Positions 10,198 through 21,985 of a stretch of DNA of 64,000 nt are shown here, in pieces. Position 1 is the first letter of the stretch; every line of letters begins with the position of its first letter. The translations under genes were made by a program, and so were the position numbers. Source of the stretch: Hirundichthys speculiger (Eukaryota > Chordata > Actinopteri > Beloniformes > Exocoetidae); contig JAGFBZ010000860.1 in assembly GCA_018398805.1 (NCBI GenBank), positions 849,501 to 913,500 on the forward strand, in the 5' to 3' direction. The notes below the pieces were generated by a model that was given only the letters and a program-made list of their open reading frames with translations, ran no database searches and was not told the origin of the DNA.

Positions 10198-11470
10198 CTA
10201 GGGGGAGCCACCAGAAAATAACTTATAATTTAATAATATTATTTGTTTGTCCCAATCTCGATGAGCTAAACTATCACGGTTTTCAGGGTTACCAAATACC
10301 TGATGTGGGGAAACAGGAGTAACCAATAAATTATTGCAACCAAAAGAGCAAAACTTAACTGAAGTCTCCAAAGAGCAGAGGAAAAAAAGCAGGGCAGCAA
10401 ATAAACAAGACAGACCAGCAAGAAGGCAGGGAAAGATGAGACCAGGGGTCCAAAGTCTGATACTGGACTGACTCTCTGAACTAAACCTGGACCGGAGCAG
10501 TTTTACTTCAACAGTTACTTTCTTTCTCCTCCCCTTTATCAAGCTGAAACGGGTTCAGTTTCAGAAAATTAATCATATAGTGGACATTTTAGAGACATCT
10601 GAACGATGACATGCCACATTTGTGTTGGGAAAGTATATTGAAGATCTAAACACTGCGATCGAGCCAGCTGGCGCTTGTGTTTGGGGAAATGGATGGATAT
10701 TTTAATAGCGTCAGGTCTATATTTTTTCTGCAGAGTTGTATAACTCATATCTCATCCTTCTGTGCATCACAAATATCTGTTATGCCTGTACAAAATACAT
10801 TTGGTCATTTAGTTTTATTAGCAATTATCTATTTGAAAATGTCAGTTTTCCTAATAGCAACGAGGATGCTGGACTATTGGGAAGCGAATGCAGAGCTGTT
10901 ATAAAAGTGGCCCCTTTAAAAAAAAAGAAAAAACATCTTCTCTTTCTCATTAGCTGCAAATGTAAGAGTCATGAAAGAAGGATCTTGGGTAACCTACATG
11001 TTTGAAGTTAATATAAAAAGTTATTTTCAATAATTAATGATGAGTGTTCTGCTTCCACTTCTGTGAGTCAAGAAACTCCTTTAAAGATCACTAGTTACTG
11101 GACGTATTGACTCCACCCAGATAACCACTGATGCTCCTTGAATTATTATTTTTTCTTTCTTAATGTTCGTAAAGGTTTTTATAGTTCATCAACTACTTCA
11201 GCTTTTTTTTTTCGAAATATTTAATAATAATTACACATCACTTGCTCTGTAATTCCTTTCCTTTGCTGTTTTTAAAATTTTACATTTCTGCAGAAAGTCA
11301 CATGACTGAAGGACAGCAGGAGCATCTCTTTGTTTACTTGAAGAGTCCATGGTGAATAACGGTCTCGAAGCTCCATTGATGACGGCTTTTTATCATCGCT
11401 GTAACTCGGGGTCAACATAGTCAGAGTTGATTGAACCAACTCTGAACTCATGTTCTGAAACCAGAAACTC
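10198..11470. other. No recognisable feature
   Basis: A 114-codon minus-strand open frame at 10198-10542 has one hydrophobic stretch but no domain, no splice context and no relative elsewhere in the window. The rest, to 11470, is AT-rich and without clear features. It may be intronic sequence or old transposon. Confidence 0.4.
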
Positions 11471-11473
11471 AGA

Positions 11474-11650
11474 GGCCCCAATTGTACACCTCCTGCTAGC
11501 CGCTAGCCGCTACCCGCAAATTGCAGGTTTAGGAACCTCCGCTAACCGCTAATGCAATCTTCCGCTTCCCTAAAGCCGCTTTCCGCAAACTCAGTATCTT
11601 CTGATCGCGGGTTTAGGATAGCGGGTAGAGGGTGGTCAGACCACCCGCTC
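11474..11650. mobile_element. Harbinger-like MITE with CCGCTA words (copy 1, partial)
   Basis: It begins GGCCCCAATTGTACACC, the same terminus as the right end of the intact copy at 44069-44436 read in reverse. It then carries repeated GCTAGCCGCTA, ACCCGC and CCGCTAA words and a perfect 17-bp palindrome GGGTGGTCAGACCACCC at 11630-11646. Similarity stops near 11650, so the second half is missing. The superfamily is inferred from the intact copy's 3-bp flanks. Confidence 0.6.
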
Positions 11651-11879
11651 AAGACTTTCAAAGTAAAAGAGGATGTAACCAAAAAAGAAACAAAGGGAAC
11701 CCAGAAAAATCCCCCAAAACACAAAACCAAACATGAACAGCTTGTAAACGAAGCAGCTGGAAGTTGTTTGTCGGTGACTGCTAGCGTTACTTTCTTTTGC
11801 CATCTTTACCGCTCCTTCACAACCGATATTGGGCTGCACTACAGAATCCCATTTGGCTCACGCGTAGCTGGGTCGACCC

Positions 11880-12335
11880 GAGGTCACACCACAAACAATG
11901 ATGGAGACCCTCTCATGGTACGGCTGTTTCGGTGCACACCAGAGTGCTTGTAGTGGCGTTCACAGTGGGAGCTGTGTCAGGTCTGCTGATGGGGGTGCTG
12001 TCCTTGGGTCCCTTTGGCCTGGCTGGCTGGAGGTCCCTCCCTTTGATGTGGGGGTCCACCTGTCAGTCAGAGTTGGGGGGCCTGGGTGCTGGTCCCCCCG
12101 ATGACAAGGCCTGTGGCTCCTCCCCGTGTGGACGGCCCCAAAGGTGGTGTTTCCTTGATCCTCAGTGCCATGCCATGTCTCCCTACTGTGTGTGTGTGTG
12201 TGCCTAGTATGGAGGGTGGGGCTTTCTTTCTTTGTTAATTGTGTTAATTGTTTTTAATTCTGTAAAGCACTTTGTGTTGCATGTCCTTGCAGGAAAAGCT
12301 CTCTACAAATAAAGATTGGTTGGTTGATTGATTGA
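11880..12335 (+). mobile_element. LINE 3' UTR fragment
   Basis: The segment ends CTGTAAAGCACTTTGTG...TGCAGGAAAAGC...CTACAAATAAAG and a (GATTGGTTG)-type tail, a common 3' end of teleost non-LTR retrotransposons. A (TG)n tract lies at 12189-12202. Overlapping plus-strand frames at 11898-12207 are rich in Gly and Leu with no domain and are probably UTR noise. It directly abuts the L1-type element on its right. Confidence 0.55.
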
Positions 12336-13812
12336 AAGATATTTCCTTTCACCCTGTTCACCATTTGGGACTCTGAAGACCCGGCGCCACCCGGCCCAGA
12401 CTGATTGTCCCCAGATTTTAAACTGAAGGAATTTGTTCAGCGGAAAACAGTTAAAGGGAATACACTTTGGACTCTATGACCAATTACCCTCAGCAGATCA
12501 TCCACAGATGGAAACAGCTTTTCCCCATCCACAAACAGATGATACAGGAAGGTAAGAGATCAGTTATTTCTGAAGATAAGTTATACATTGATGGACAACC
12601 ATTAAAAATAAGGACATTACTTCCCGGCTTTATCGACTTTCTTCCAACACTAATATATGGATACATGGGGTTTCAGCATCAAAGTAAATCTCTTCTAACA
12701 TCCCAGATGATTCATTGTTCTTTTCATCGGAGGAGATTTTGATACAGTACTCAACCCATCAACTGGCACATCCAGTACTGAAAGTAACAAAAGTAATTGA
12801 GAATCCACAGACACATTAAAACAGCTCATGAGTGATTTCGGTCTTGCCGATTGTTGGCGAGATTATGCTTTTTTTTCCCACCAGTCCATCGCACCAGTTC
12901 ATCAGTCTCTTTCTGACTAGTAATTTGATTCTATCAGAGGTCTCTGACTCAAAGATTCATTTTATCATAATAAGTGACGATGCTCCAGTAACTTTCACTT
13001 TAACAGATCTGTTCTTAATGACCCTGAGTTTAACTGTTATTTTGAAAAAGAGTGGGCATCCTTCCTAGAAATAAATGATTCTCTAAAATCATCACCTAGG
13101 CAATTACAGGAGACAGGTGATTCAGTATTACGAAGCAAAATCATATCCTACTCTGTTCATAAAACAGAGAAAAAAAAGAACTCAAACTAGAGCAAAAGAT
13201 TAAAAAACCTGAAATATTAAATGCAAATAAACCAACAGAAGATACTCAGAAGGAATCAAGAAAACATCAGGCTCAATTACAGGAGATAATGAACAGAAAA
13301 ACTGAATTCCTGATCCATCGAGAAAGATTTCACCATGACAATAAGATAAATATTTGGCTGATTAAATCAAACAAAACAAAGAAAATTGAATCATTCCCAG
13401 GACTCAGAGGAGAAGCACATCAATTCACCACGAGAAATTAATCAAATACTTTTATACTGAACTATACTCACCTGACAACGACAGGACGCCATCGACTCTT
13501 TCCTCAGTAACATTGATCTCTCTCAACTTAAAGAACAACTTGACAAACTGGATGCACCACTTACAGAAAATGAACTTCCAACTGCCAAATAACTAATCAC
13601 CAGGACCTGATGGCTTCTACGTTGAATTCTACAAACATTTCTGGAACATCTTAGCTCCACTATTCACCAGAGCAATGAGTCAAATCAAACAAAACTCAAG
13701 ATTTCCAGTGCATGGGTGACATTTTACTTTTCTTCTTTACAAAACCCTCAATCATCCCTAGAAGAAGTAGTAAAACTCATTAACTTATACTCCAAACTGG
13801 CTGACTACTGAG

Positions 13813-14220
13813 CAGAGCTGAGCGATTTTATCGATTCTGCGATATATATCGATATTTTATCGAGTATCGATATTCTAAGCTTCTTCCAAAACCCCTGTGT
13901 CCCACCTTTAAAAGATTGCAAGCAACAATTTGCACTGTTTCAATAAATGAAACTATTTTTCTCAACAAATCTTTTATTCATTTCGTCCAGCATTTGCAAG
14001 CTGCCTGTCAGCCATATAATGTGTAATTGATGCTTTCAATTCAATAAATTCAAAGTCATTGGAACACTCACAAGATGTCACCAAAATCACTTTGTCCCTT
14101 TAAAATCTTTTGGAAAATTATGTAAATGTATCTTAAGATGAATATTGATATATATCGTATCGTGAGCTGAATATAGTATATCGTATTGTATCGCGAGATT
14201 AGTATATCGCTACAGCCCTA
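13813..14220 (+). mobile_element. hAT MITE (family D, copy 1) inserted in the L1
   Basis: It starts CAGAGCTGAGCGATTTTATCG and ends CGCTACAGCCCTA. Flanks CTACTGAG (13805-13812) and CTATTGAG (14221-14228) agree at 7 of 8 positions. It is about 408 bp, AT-rich, with ATATATCGATA words at both ends. The copy at 28225-28666 is the same element in reverse orientation with a perfect TSD, which fixes the boundaries. Confidence 0.85.
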
Positions 14221-14269
14221 CTATTGAGTAAATTGGAATAAATCATCCATCTTCCCATTGCACAAAGCT

Positions 14270-14645
14270 TTTTTTTCTCTCTTACTTGTTTGTGGGGATG
14301 TGAAGGGTGAATGTGTCCTTCACCAGTCCTCTCTGGCAGTAAATTCTAACATCTTTATGAAACTAAATCCTGACTCTGTCAGAGAGGACTAAAAAACACC
14401 AGCTGTGAGACATTTAAAGACAAGACGATTAAAGAGACACGACAGTGAGGGTGTGGTGTGTGCTGGGTTGTGAAGTGTGAGGGGTGTTGTGTAGTGGATT
14501 GTTTTGTGATACTTAAAAAGATAATATGTAGGAAGCAGAAACTACTAACGAGAAAACTGGATGAACAGCTTCTATAAAGCTGTAGACCTGTGGGCATGTG
14601 AATAATTCATATAAACATTATGGATTGATCGTGTTTATAGAAGCT
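14270..14645 (-). mobile_element. Unidentified 376-bp retrosequence with 12-bp TSD
   Basis: Perfect direct repeats TTGCACAAAGCT lie at 14258-14269 and 14646-14657. The insert begins with a T run on the plus strand, i.e. a poly-A tail on the minus strand. That combination is the signature of LINE-machinery retrotransposition of an RNA. The body matches no repeat I know; near 14296-14400 it has CCTTCACCAGTCCTCTCTGGCAG and, inverted, GTCAGAGAGGAC, suggesting a hairpin. It could be a SINE, a 3' piece of an mRNA or a non-coding RNA. Confidence 0.7.
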
Positions 14646-15540
14646 TTGCACAAAGCTAAATGAATTAAAATGACAATTCTCCCTAAAATAAACTTTCTGT
14701 TCTCAATGATTCCAACCCAACCTACTTACATCTGGTTTAAATCTTTAGATTCAATTATTACCAAATTCTGTTGGAAGAATAAAACATCCAGGATTAAACT
14801 GGCTTCCTTACAAAAACCTACATTTCAGGGAGGCTTAGAAGCTCCACATTTCTACCATCACTGTCTGGCAAACCAACTCCAGTAGAATCAGACAGCACCC
14901 AGCTGGACATCGAAGAAACACTGACATCCCGTTTCTCAGTCAGTCCATCAAACGTCATGCTTCAAAGCAGTAACAGTAGCTTCTACTCTGACTGCCTGCT
15001 GGATACTTGATAAAACCACAAACTCAGCTTTCGCTATTTCTAATTCCAGTCCCATCTGGAACAACCCTGACTTTGTCAAAAAAAAAAAACAAGTTTCACA
15101 CGTGGGCTGAAATTAACATCACTCATATTAAATGCATCTTTCATTCCAGCAGCCTGGTATCATCTTCTTATCTGCATTTTCTCATCCAGCGGTTCGGCAT
15201 TAGGAACAATGTATGGGATACCTACAACTGAAATCATCGGTTCAGGCTAAAGATTGAAAACCTAAAAAATCCTCTCCAAAATATACAAAATAATAGTATG
15301 TTAAAAAAAAAAACTATGTCTCTCCTGTGAATAAAAATGGGAACAAGATCTGTCTATTGATCCTGACACTGAATTCTGGACTCAAATCTGCAAAAAAAAA
15401 TATATTTTTCGTATCTAAAAATGCTAACTTATAAACCAAAACTCTCCACAGAGCTCATTACACGAGACAAAACATATTTAAAAATGGGATTTACGTCAGA
15501 GACCTGTCCAGACTTCTCACGAAACACAGATTGTTACTGC

Positions 15541-16500
15541 CACGTTTCCTTTTTTGCCTGTTTTTTTTTTTTATGTATTTTATTGTTATTGCAGTTGTGC
15601 ACCAGCAGAGGGTGCTGTAGCGCACTGCTAAGATTTGTGTGCAGAGTAAAGGTTTATCTTTTCTTAGAAGAAGCGATCTCTGGTGAGACAAAAGGTGAAT
15701 TCCAACCCTTGCCCTTAACCCTCAATCTCAACCCTCTCCCTTAACCCTCAATTGTTGGCCCTCAATCTAAACCCTCGAAAGTAAGTGTGAGGGCTATCTT
15801 GTGACTTAGAAATGGGACACCCCTCGAGTGCAGTTACGTCTTCAGACTGAAATGTATCAGAGCCGTGTTGTCTCTGTATTTCCTGAAATGACACAGGGAT
15901 AATATTGAAAAGAGCACTGTATATTCTCTAAATAATATTAGCAAATAACACAATAGAGGATAAATTATTCAGTCCTCCGTCGCTACACAACAAGGTATAT
16001 AAGTAACGTGAAGCCCGCCGGGGACCGCCGGGCCGGCAGCAAACATCGTACAGTAAAAAAATTAATGTTACGCAACAACAATGTTAATCCATGAAAAAGT
16101 CTCAAACAAAGACAATAAGATGGTCTCATGACATTTATATCTTTAAGAACTACAAAGAGACTTACGTTTGTAGCTAGCTTTTTTTGTCGCCATCCTTTTC
16201 AAATATGTCTTGGCTAAATTACCCAGTGCCTTCTGGGTAGCCCTTACTTCCAAGGGTGGTGCCGGAGAATCTCAATTTTGAGGGCGATACGGCCCTCAAA
16301 CTTGTCCCTCAATTTGACGTTCTTAGTCATTTCAGCTCAAACAAACTCAAACAAACTCCACAATTCTCCACACATTCATCTATCAACAGTACACAAACAC
16401 ACACATGCTTCACACATCATCACTGACTGTTTAGTGCAGAGGTCCTCGAGAGCCCATATCCAGCATTTTTTTTCTTTTTTTTTTCTCTTTCTTTCTGTAT
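15541..16500. other. Mostly unassigned; CCCTCAA-rich repeat at 15695-15780 and 16255-16320
   Basis: Words CCCTTAACCCTCAATCT and GGCCCTCAATCTAAACCCTC at the left and GATACGGCCCTCAAACTTGTCCCTCAATTTG at the right suggest the two ends of a DNA transposon of about 630 bp, but no clean TIR or TSD could be aligned. A GC-rich GCCCGCCGGGGACCGCCGGGCCGGC patch lies near 16013-16037. There is a T-rich tract near 16467-16493. Confidence 0.35.
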
Positions 16501-17034
16501 GTCTGCAGGCCAGAGTTTCCTGAGTTTAATGCTGACTTGCAGTTCCCTCCTCTGTCCATCCCAGCGTTTTCCTCCACCTGTGTGTGTAGATGTGTTCAGG
16601 GTGCCGGCTGGCGTGGTGACCGGTGATCTAGTCCTCTGACCATCTTACCTCAGTGCTGCTACCTGCATCTGTTTATGTAGTCATTTCATTCAGTCATTTG
16701 TGTGCTCTCCTCTCTCTGTCCTCCATCCTCTCTTTTTCTTTCTCTAACCTGCTGGTCTTCATCAGGAAGGTCCCCCCATATGATCCAGGTCCTGCTCAAG
16801 GTTTCTTCCTCTTAAAGTGAAGATTTTCTTGCCACTGTTTTGCTTGAAGGTTTTTTTTCTCCCTCTGTGGGAGTTTTTTTACCTGCCATTATCCTTGATT
16901 AGGATTCAATATTATAATTTTAGTTAATGATATTTGCTCGGGGGTCATGATCTGGGTCTCTGTAAAGCGCCTAGAGACAACTGACATTGTAAAAAATGCT
17001 ATACAAATAAAACTGAATTGAATTGAATTGAATT
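16501..17034 (+). repeat. LINE-derived 3' tail (family A, copy 2, longest)
   Basis: It begins near CTGCAGGCCAGAGTTTCCTGAG and runs through CACCTGTGTGTGTAGATGTG, CATATGATCCAGGTCCTGC and GTAAAGCGCCTAGAGACAAC to the (ATTGA)n tail. It matches 58997-59543 in reverse over its whole length and 716-1004 over its 3' half. Non-coding. It is the 3' untranslated end of a teleost non-LTR element or a SINE sharing that end. Confidence 0.8.
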
Positions 17035-18417
17035 TTAGAGGTTTCCCAGCTTCAACAAACCTGATGACACAGCCACTTGTATCACAGTGTCCCAAAGCAG
17101 GGAAACATCTAAAACCTGCTGGATAGGGGCTCTCCAGGACCAGGACTGGACACCCCTGGTTTAGTGTCTTCATCCTGTCCTTTTGTGCTCCGCTGTTGGT
17201 GATTTTAGTCTCTCTGACAAAATCAGGGTTTTAGGAGTTAATAAAGCATGTTAGATCAGACTGATAAGAGGTCTGGTGAAGGACACACGGTCACATATAC
17301 GCAAAAGACAACTAACATCTGCTGGAGGATTAACTGTATGTATCCATTTTTTGCTCTAACCATTATTATATAAGAATTGCACACAAGTTAATAATGTGTA
17401 TGTATTTAACTGTCGATGGCATGAACCTTGACAAGAATCCATTCATCACCTGCTGCACCAGCTTTTCCAGTTTTCCCTCTGCACTGCTTTGAGTTGAGTC
17501 TGGCTCTGATTGGCACATTTACTGAGTGAAAGACTTTTTCTGTAAATATAGACACGTTCCTCCTCCTGAGGGGCCTTAATCGTAGCATGTGTGTAGCTAG
17601 TTCATCCAGCTTCATTTGGAAAATTAAACATGGCTTCCAACTGCATTTTGATGCGGGCTTGTTCACCTTCAGTGTTCCCTCTGGCTGGGATTAATGTACC
17701 CTCAGATGTGCCCTCCGGCTGACAATAATCATGTCATTTAACACAATGGGCATAAAACGGCTCAAAGTTGACTTGGATGTTCCAGACCTGGCTGCTCGCT
17801 CTAAAACATACTTGTTGTATGGAGGCGAACAGTTGTCACCACCTGAAGGCTAACAGGAAGTGCATGATTTATTTTGGTCTGGCATTTCAAAGCCACGCTC
17901 ACGAAGCTCAAGAAGAGCAGTCTCTGGAGGTCTGGAGAAGTTAACAAAGCAGCCGTCATCCTGTCCCAGATAATCGGACCGATCCCGAAATACTTCTCAT
18001 AAAGCTGCGTTGGTACAAAGCCGGAGCAGCCGCCGTGACACACACCTGAAAAGCAAGGCTGCGATGAAAAACCCACCTCCAAGGACTCGGGAACACTGAA
18101 TAATGCCTGTAAGAATAGAATCTCATGCCGTTCTCACAATTAAACATCAGAAATATAACAGATGTTAAGAGTCAGGAAATGTTAAATCTAAAAAAATAAT
18201 AACAATGAAAAAAAAGGACATTTTTAATTTTCTGGCAGCAGAAGGAGGACTGGGATGATGTTTACTCTGAGATCCCCTCTTCTTTTAACCAGTTACAGGT
18301 TTTTAACAGATAAATGTTGGTCCCATTCTTGTATTTTCATTTTGTGATGCATCAAATTGTTTTTTTTTTTTAATTGGTGAAAAGTACAGACTGCAAAAAT
18401 GCCAGTTCAACACCTTT
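17035..18417. other. No recognisable feature
   Basis: No repeat family recognised. Minus-strand frames at 17406-17666 and 17801-18082 are about 86-93 codons without known domains. Some of this could be single-copy host DNA. Confidence 0.4.
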
Positions 18418-18425
18418 ACTTATAC

Positions 18426-19781
18426 TAGGGATGGAGGATACCAGTGATTTCTGTTTTGATCCGATACCAAGTGATACCAGGGCTGGTATCCCGATATCGA
18501 TACAAATATTGATATTTTCAATGTCACTTTTATCTTGAAATTCCATCAAAAATTCATATAAAAACTTACTTTTAGGACATATCTATAAAAAAAATCTAGC
18601 TGCTCTGTTTTGTTACCTCCGCCAAGGAGGTTATGTTTTTGCCGGCGTTTATCTGTCTGTCTGTCTGTCTGTGTTCAAGATAACTCAAAAAGTTATGGAT
18701 GGATTTTGATGAAATTTTCAGGAGTTTTCGGGAATGTGAAAAGGAAGAACTGATTTCATTTTGGATGTGATCCTGAAGAAATCCTGGATTCTGGATCACT
18801 TTCAAATTTCCGATAACATTGCGGTCAATAGGGCTGAAAATTTTGTTTCTCAATATCTCAATTAATTATTGCCCAAAACTCATTAAATTTGACTCAGGGA
18901 TTGATAATGGGAATCTCTATCAAATTTCAAAGGCTGATCCGGATCTGATCCAGAACGTGGATTTTATCGCAATCTGTAAATCGCTATATGGGAGAACTGT
19001 TGCCCTTGGTGGAGGTCTACGCTCTCTCAGTGATTTTCTAGTTTTTGTTTTTTGTTCTTTTTTTGTCTTGTTTTCCACAAAGATGGATAAAACACAGTTT
19101 GTTCTTCAGCATTAAAACAGAAATTCTGAAGTGTTGAGAGTATTGGACAGGAGACTCAGAGAAACCTAGATTTTCTCTAATTCCTTTGTTGTCTATTCAA
19201 CTGTTTTTTTGTTACTGTTTCACCTGTTCCTGAATGAGTGAGTAAATTACAGAGAGGTTGAGAAACAGAGCCAAACCATCACTAAGGTTTGAAACAATTA
19301 CTGCTACATTTGACTGGTCACCAGTCACCTGGTACTTCCTGCCTTTCTGAAATGTCTCCAGTATAAAACGTTGTCTCAGTGACGTCTACAATTTCTCCAC
19401 TTCTCATCCTTGCTCGATCGTCATTCTCTTTTAAGTGACAGGTTTTTAAACATTTCATGAGATTTGTGGTGTTGCCACAATGTCTATTTGTCCCATATTC
19501 CACATTTTAAATTATTATAATATATCATGTCCGGTCATTGAGCACAGTTGCTTCTGTGAGCCATTTACCAGCCGCTTTTTGAAACAGCGCACTAAAGTGG
19601 AAGGAAAAGTAGCTCCTATCCAAATTAAACATTAAAAATGAATAAAAATGCTATGAAATTAGATTACTGAATTTAGATGTTAAAGCATTTCCTGGTGTCT
19701 TTTCCAAGTGAGGGTCGATCCTTAAAACTGAACCATCAGGATCGAAGTATCGATATTTTGGTATTGATCCGCTCATGTCTA
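18426..19781. mobile_element. hAT-type non-autonomous element, 1.36 kb
   Basis: The left end TAGGGATGGAGGATACCAG and right end (reverse-complemented) TAGACATGAGCGGATCAATACC are degenerate TIRs. Flanks ACTTATAC (18418-18425) and CTTTATAC (19782-19789) match at 6 of 8. Subterminal GATACC/GGTATC and ATCGATA words are plentiful, as in other TAGGGATG-type hAT elements of fish. There is no transposase. A CCTCCGCCAAG repeat is nested at 18613-19047. Confidence 0.65.
18613..19047 (+). mobile_element. CCTCCGCCAAG-ended repeat (family B, copy 1)
   Basis: It runs from TTACCTCCGCCAAGGAGG, through (TGTC)n and ACTCAAAAAGTTATGGATGG, to TTGGTGGAGGTCTACGCTCT. The start CCTCCGCCAAG and the end of copy 2, CTTGGCGGGGGTCTGCGCTC, form a short imperfect inverted repeat. 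A second copy lies at 24848-25266 and a fragment at 60787-60828. It is a well-dispersed fish repeat. I regard it as a DNA-transposon-like element of unsettled class. Confidence 0.65.
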
Positions 19782-19789
19782 CTTTATAC

Positions 19790-21532
19790 TATGGATTATC
19801 TGAAGAAGACGTTGGGAGCATATGTTGCCCTCAAACCTGCATCGAACTTTCAGCATTGATCTTCCTTCTAAATTGTCCCTTCCATAAGCACCGACGCTGA
19901 ACGGAGAACTGATAATAATCCAAAAGGACCCCTTTTCTTTGGTCCAAAGGGTCCAGAAACAAGAAAAAATGTCCGCACACTTAGATCCTTTTGTTCATTT
20001 AATAGCCAAGCTTTCGGTCAGAGACCTTCCTCAGGGCACAAACAGATGTAGTATACAACAAACTAATCAATTAAGATTCATTAAAGTGCTCAGTCACACC
20101 TGCACAGATGAGTTGTAGTCCAAGTGTGGGAGTTGTAGTTTTTCTGTTCTTCCTGGTTTCATATTTCCTCTACCCAAGGTAGCTGGTATTAAATTGTAAA
20201 TACATATTTTCACATACAAACTTGAATACACACACACATTTAAACATTATTTTTAAAACTCTTACCTCCTTTCTTCCATTTCCACATCACCTCATCAGGG
20301 TTAAATTCCTCTAAAAATGTGCGCACAGTACGTTCATTTATAAAGACCAGCATCTGCACAAGAAAAGCCGTCTGCATGTTTTTTTTTGTGTGTATATGCA
20401 TCATTAATTCATCTGGCCTCTGGTGTGGGAGCAGGGTGAGAATAAATTAAACATTTTCCATGAGCTAGCAGTGAAGGGATGTGCTCTTGATTTCCCCCCA
20501 GAAGAATATATATATATATATACAAATTTCAGGTTTTAAAAAGCTCATATTATATGTCACAACTCAAGGTTACCAAACATGCAAGAAACAAATTATTCAT
20601 TCTCAAAGAGCATCATAATTAGGCTAAATAACCGCTGACAGCAAGAGAAGGGCTTTGTTCAGATACACTGGAGGCCTTTCTGTGTCTGCGTGTGAAAGAT
20701 TGAGTCTGGGTTCACTTGGCCCAGATTGTGTGTGACTTCTTAATTGGGAATCTATTTATGTGGAGTCAAATGTTCCTTCATTTCCCCCCTAAAGTGTAAT
20801 TGTTGTCCTGTGAAACTTTCAAAAGTGTAAAATGATGTCTCCTGCACTTGGAGGAAACTTTACCGTGACTGTTAAAGCTGAATTAACTGACGTATGCGGT
20901 AAATTGGATGGAAACAGGCACTTCAGTGACAAAGATCAACCTGCATTTTTTAATAATTCCATCTTTCCTTTTGCTCTGATGAGCCTCTTCTTAGCTCAAC
21001 ATTGCCTCAGGATATTTTTGGAGTGAAAAAGTCGTCTTTAGACTTCTTCTGTCAAAAGGCAGAAGCGCGAGGAACATGTGAGGAATGTTTTCTTTCTTTT
21101 AAATACTCATAAATTCCTCCTTGTTTCCTGGACACCAATTAGGCTGAAGTTTGAGTAGTAGCTTCAGGGTTTCAACAGTTTGGTTGGGGATAATTTTGTC
21201 CTTAACCTCTGCAGGAATAAAGCATACCTGCTTCGTCATGCCTTATGTAGCGTCCACCGAATCTTAATACAGATTTATTCCAAATATGAGACAAAAAAGC
21301 TTGTTTTTTTGCTCCTTACAGATTCAAGTAACTAATTTTAGAGTAACTATTGCTAAAAAGCATCACTCCAAAATCAAATTTAAGGTCCACTTACCTACTT
21401 GTCAAGTAAACTGCTCTTTCTTTTTTATTGAAAACCAGAATGGACTGGGGATTAAAGGAATTCAAAGAGTGATGTTTTAGCCTCTTCTTTATCAAGCTGT
21501 TTCAAGCACTTGTAGCGGTATGTGTTGCTTTA
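19790..21532. other. Mostly unassigned; possible Harbinger-like end near 20325-20425
   Basis: GTCCGCACACTTAGATCC...AAGCTTTCGGTCAGAGACCTTCC near 19970-20035 looks like a dispersed repeat I cannot name. GTGCGCACAGTACGTTCATTTATAAA...CATTAATTCATCTGGCC at 20325-20425 resembles a Harbinger-like terminus. A (TA)n tract lies at about 20508-20522. No coding signal. Confidence 0.35.
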
Positions 21533-21540
21533 CTAAGGAG

Positions 21541-21920
21541 CAGAGGTGGGATCAAGTCATTGTTTTTTAAGCCTTGAGTGAGTCTCAAGTCAAGTCGCAA
21601 GTTAGAAACTTCAAATTCAAGTCCTTTTAATAATGGTGCAATCAAATGTTAAATGTAGATGATACCAGCAGACCAGGAGAGAACCAGCTACTGTTCTTTG
21701 TGCAACGTCGAATGTCGAACAAAGTTGGACGTTGTTCCATCCCCATCTGTGATCCTTGACCCACATGTTTTGCATCTCACAGTATGTTTTTTGATAACTG
21801 CTTCTTAGTTTTTGTACCCAAATTAAATTATTCTTTGGAGCATTAATCTGAATTACTGTTTGAAATCTCATTCTAGTTCATCTTGATTGGCTGACAGCTC
21901 ACGCATCCATTGGTCCACAG

Positions 21921-21985
<65 letters not shown>

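Larger units (their letters stand above)
12350..15540 (+). pseudogene. Decayed L1/Swimmer-like LINE (ORF1 end, endonuclease and RT fragments)
   Basis: This is a broken non-LTR retrotransposon; such elements copy themselves through RNA by target-primed reverse transcription. The frame at 12467-12742 resembles the C-terminal part of L1 ORF1 (EGKRSVISEDKLYIDGQ). Endonuclease-like pieces follow, near 12740-13070 (a FDTVLNPSTG-like segment, then DFGLADCWRDYAFF). A reverse-transcriptase block near 13600-13690 reads SPGPDGFYVEFYKHFWN. The 71-codon frame at 14670-14885 (PKINFLFSMIP, FCWKNKTSRIKLASLQKP, GGLEAPHFYHH) matches the post-RT region of fish L1 elements, and 15421-15540 matches its Cys-containing C-terminus. 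Many stops and frameshifts, plus two later insertions, make it inactive. Confidence 0.75.

Noticed and set aside
11898..12207. Gly/Leu-rich plus frames as a membrane protein
   Set aside because: They lie in what looks like a LINE 3' UTR ending in the typical GTAAAGCACTTTGTG tail.
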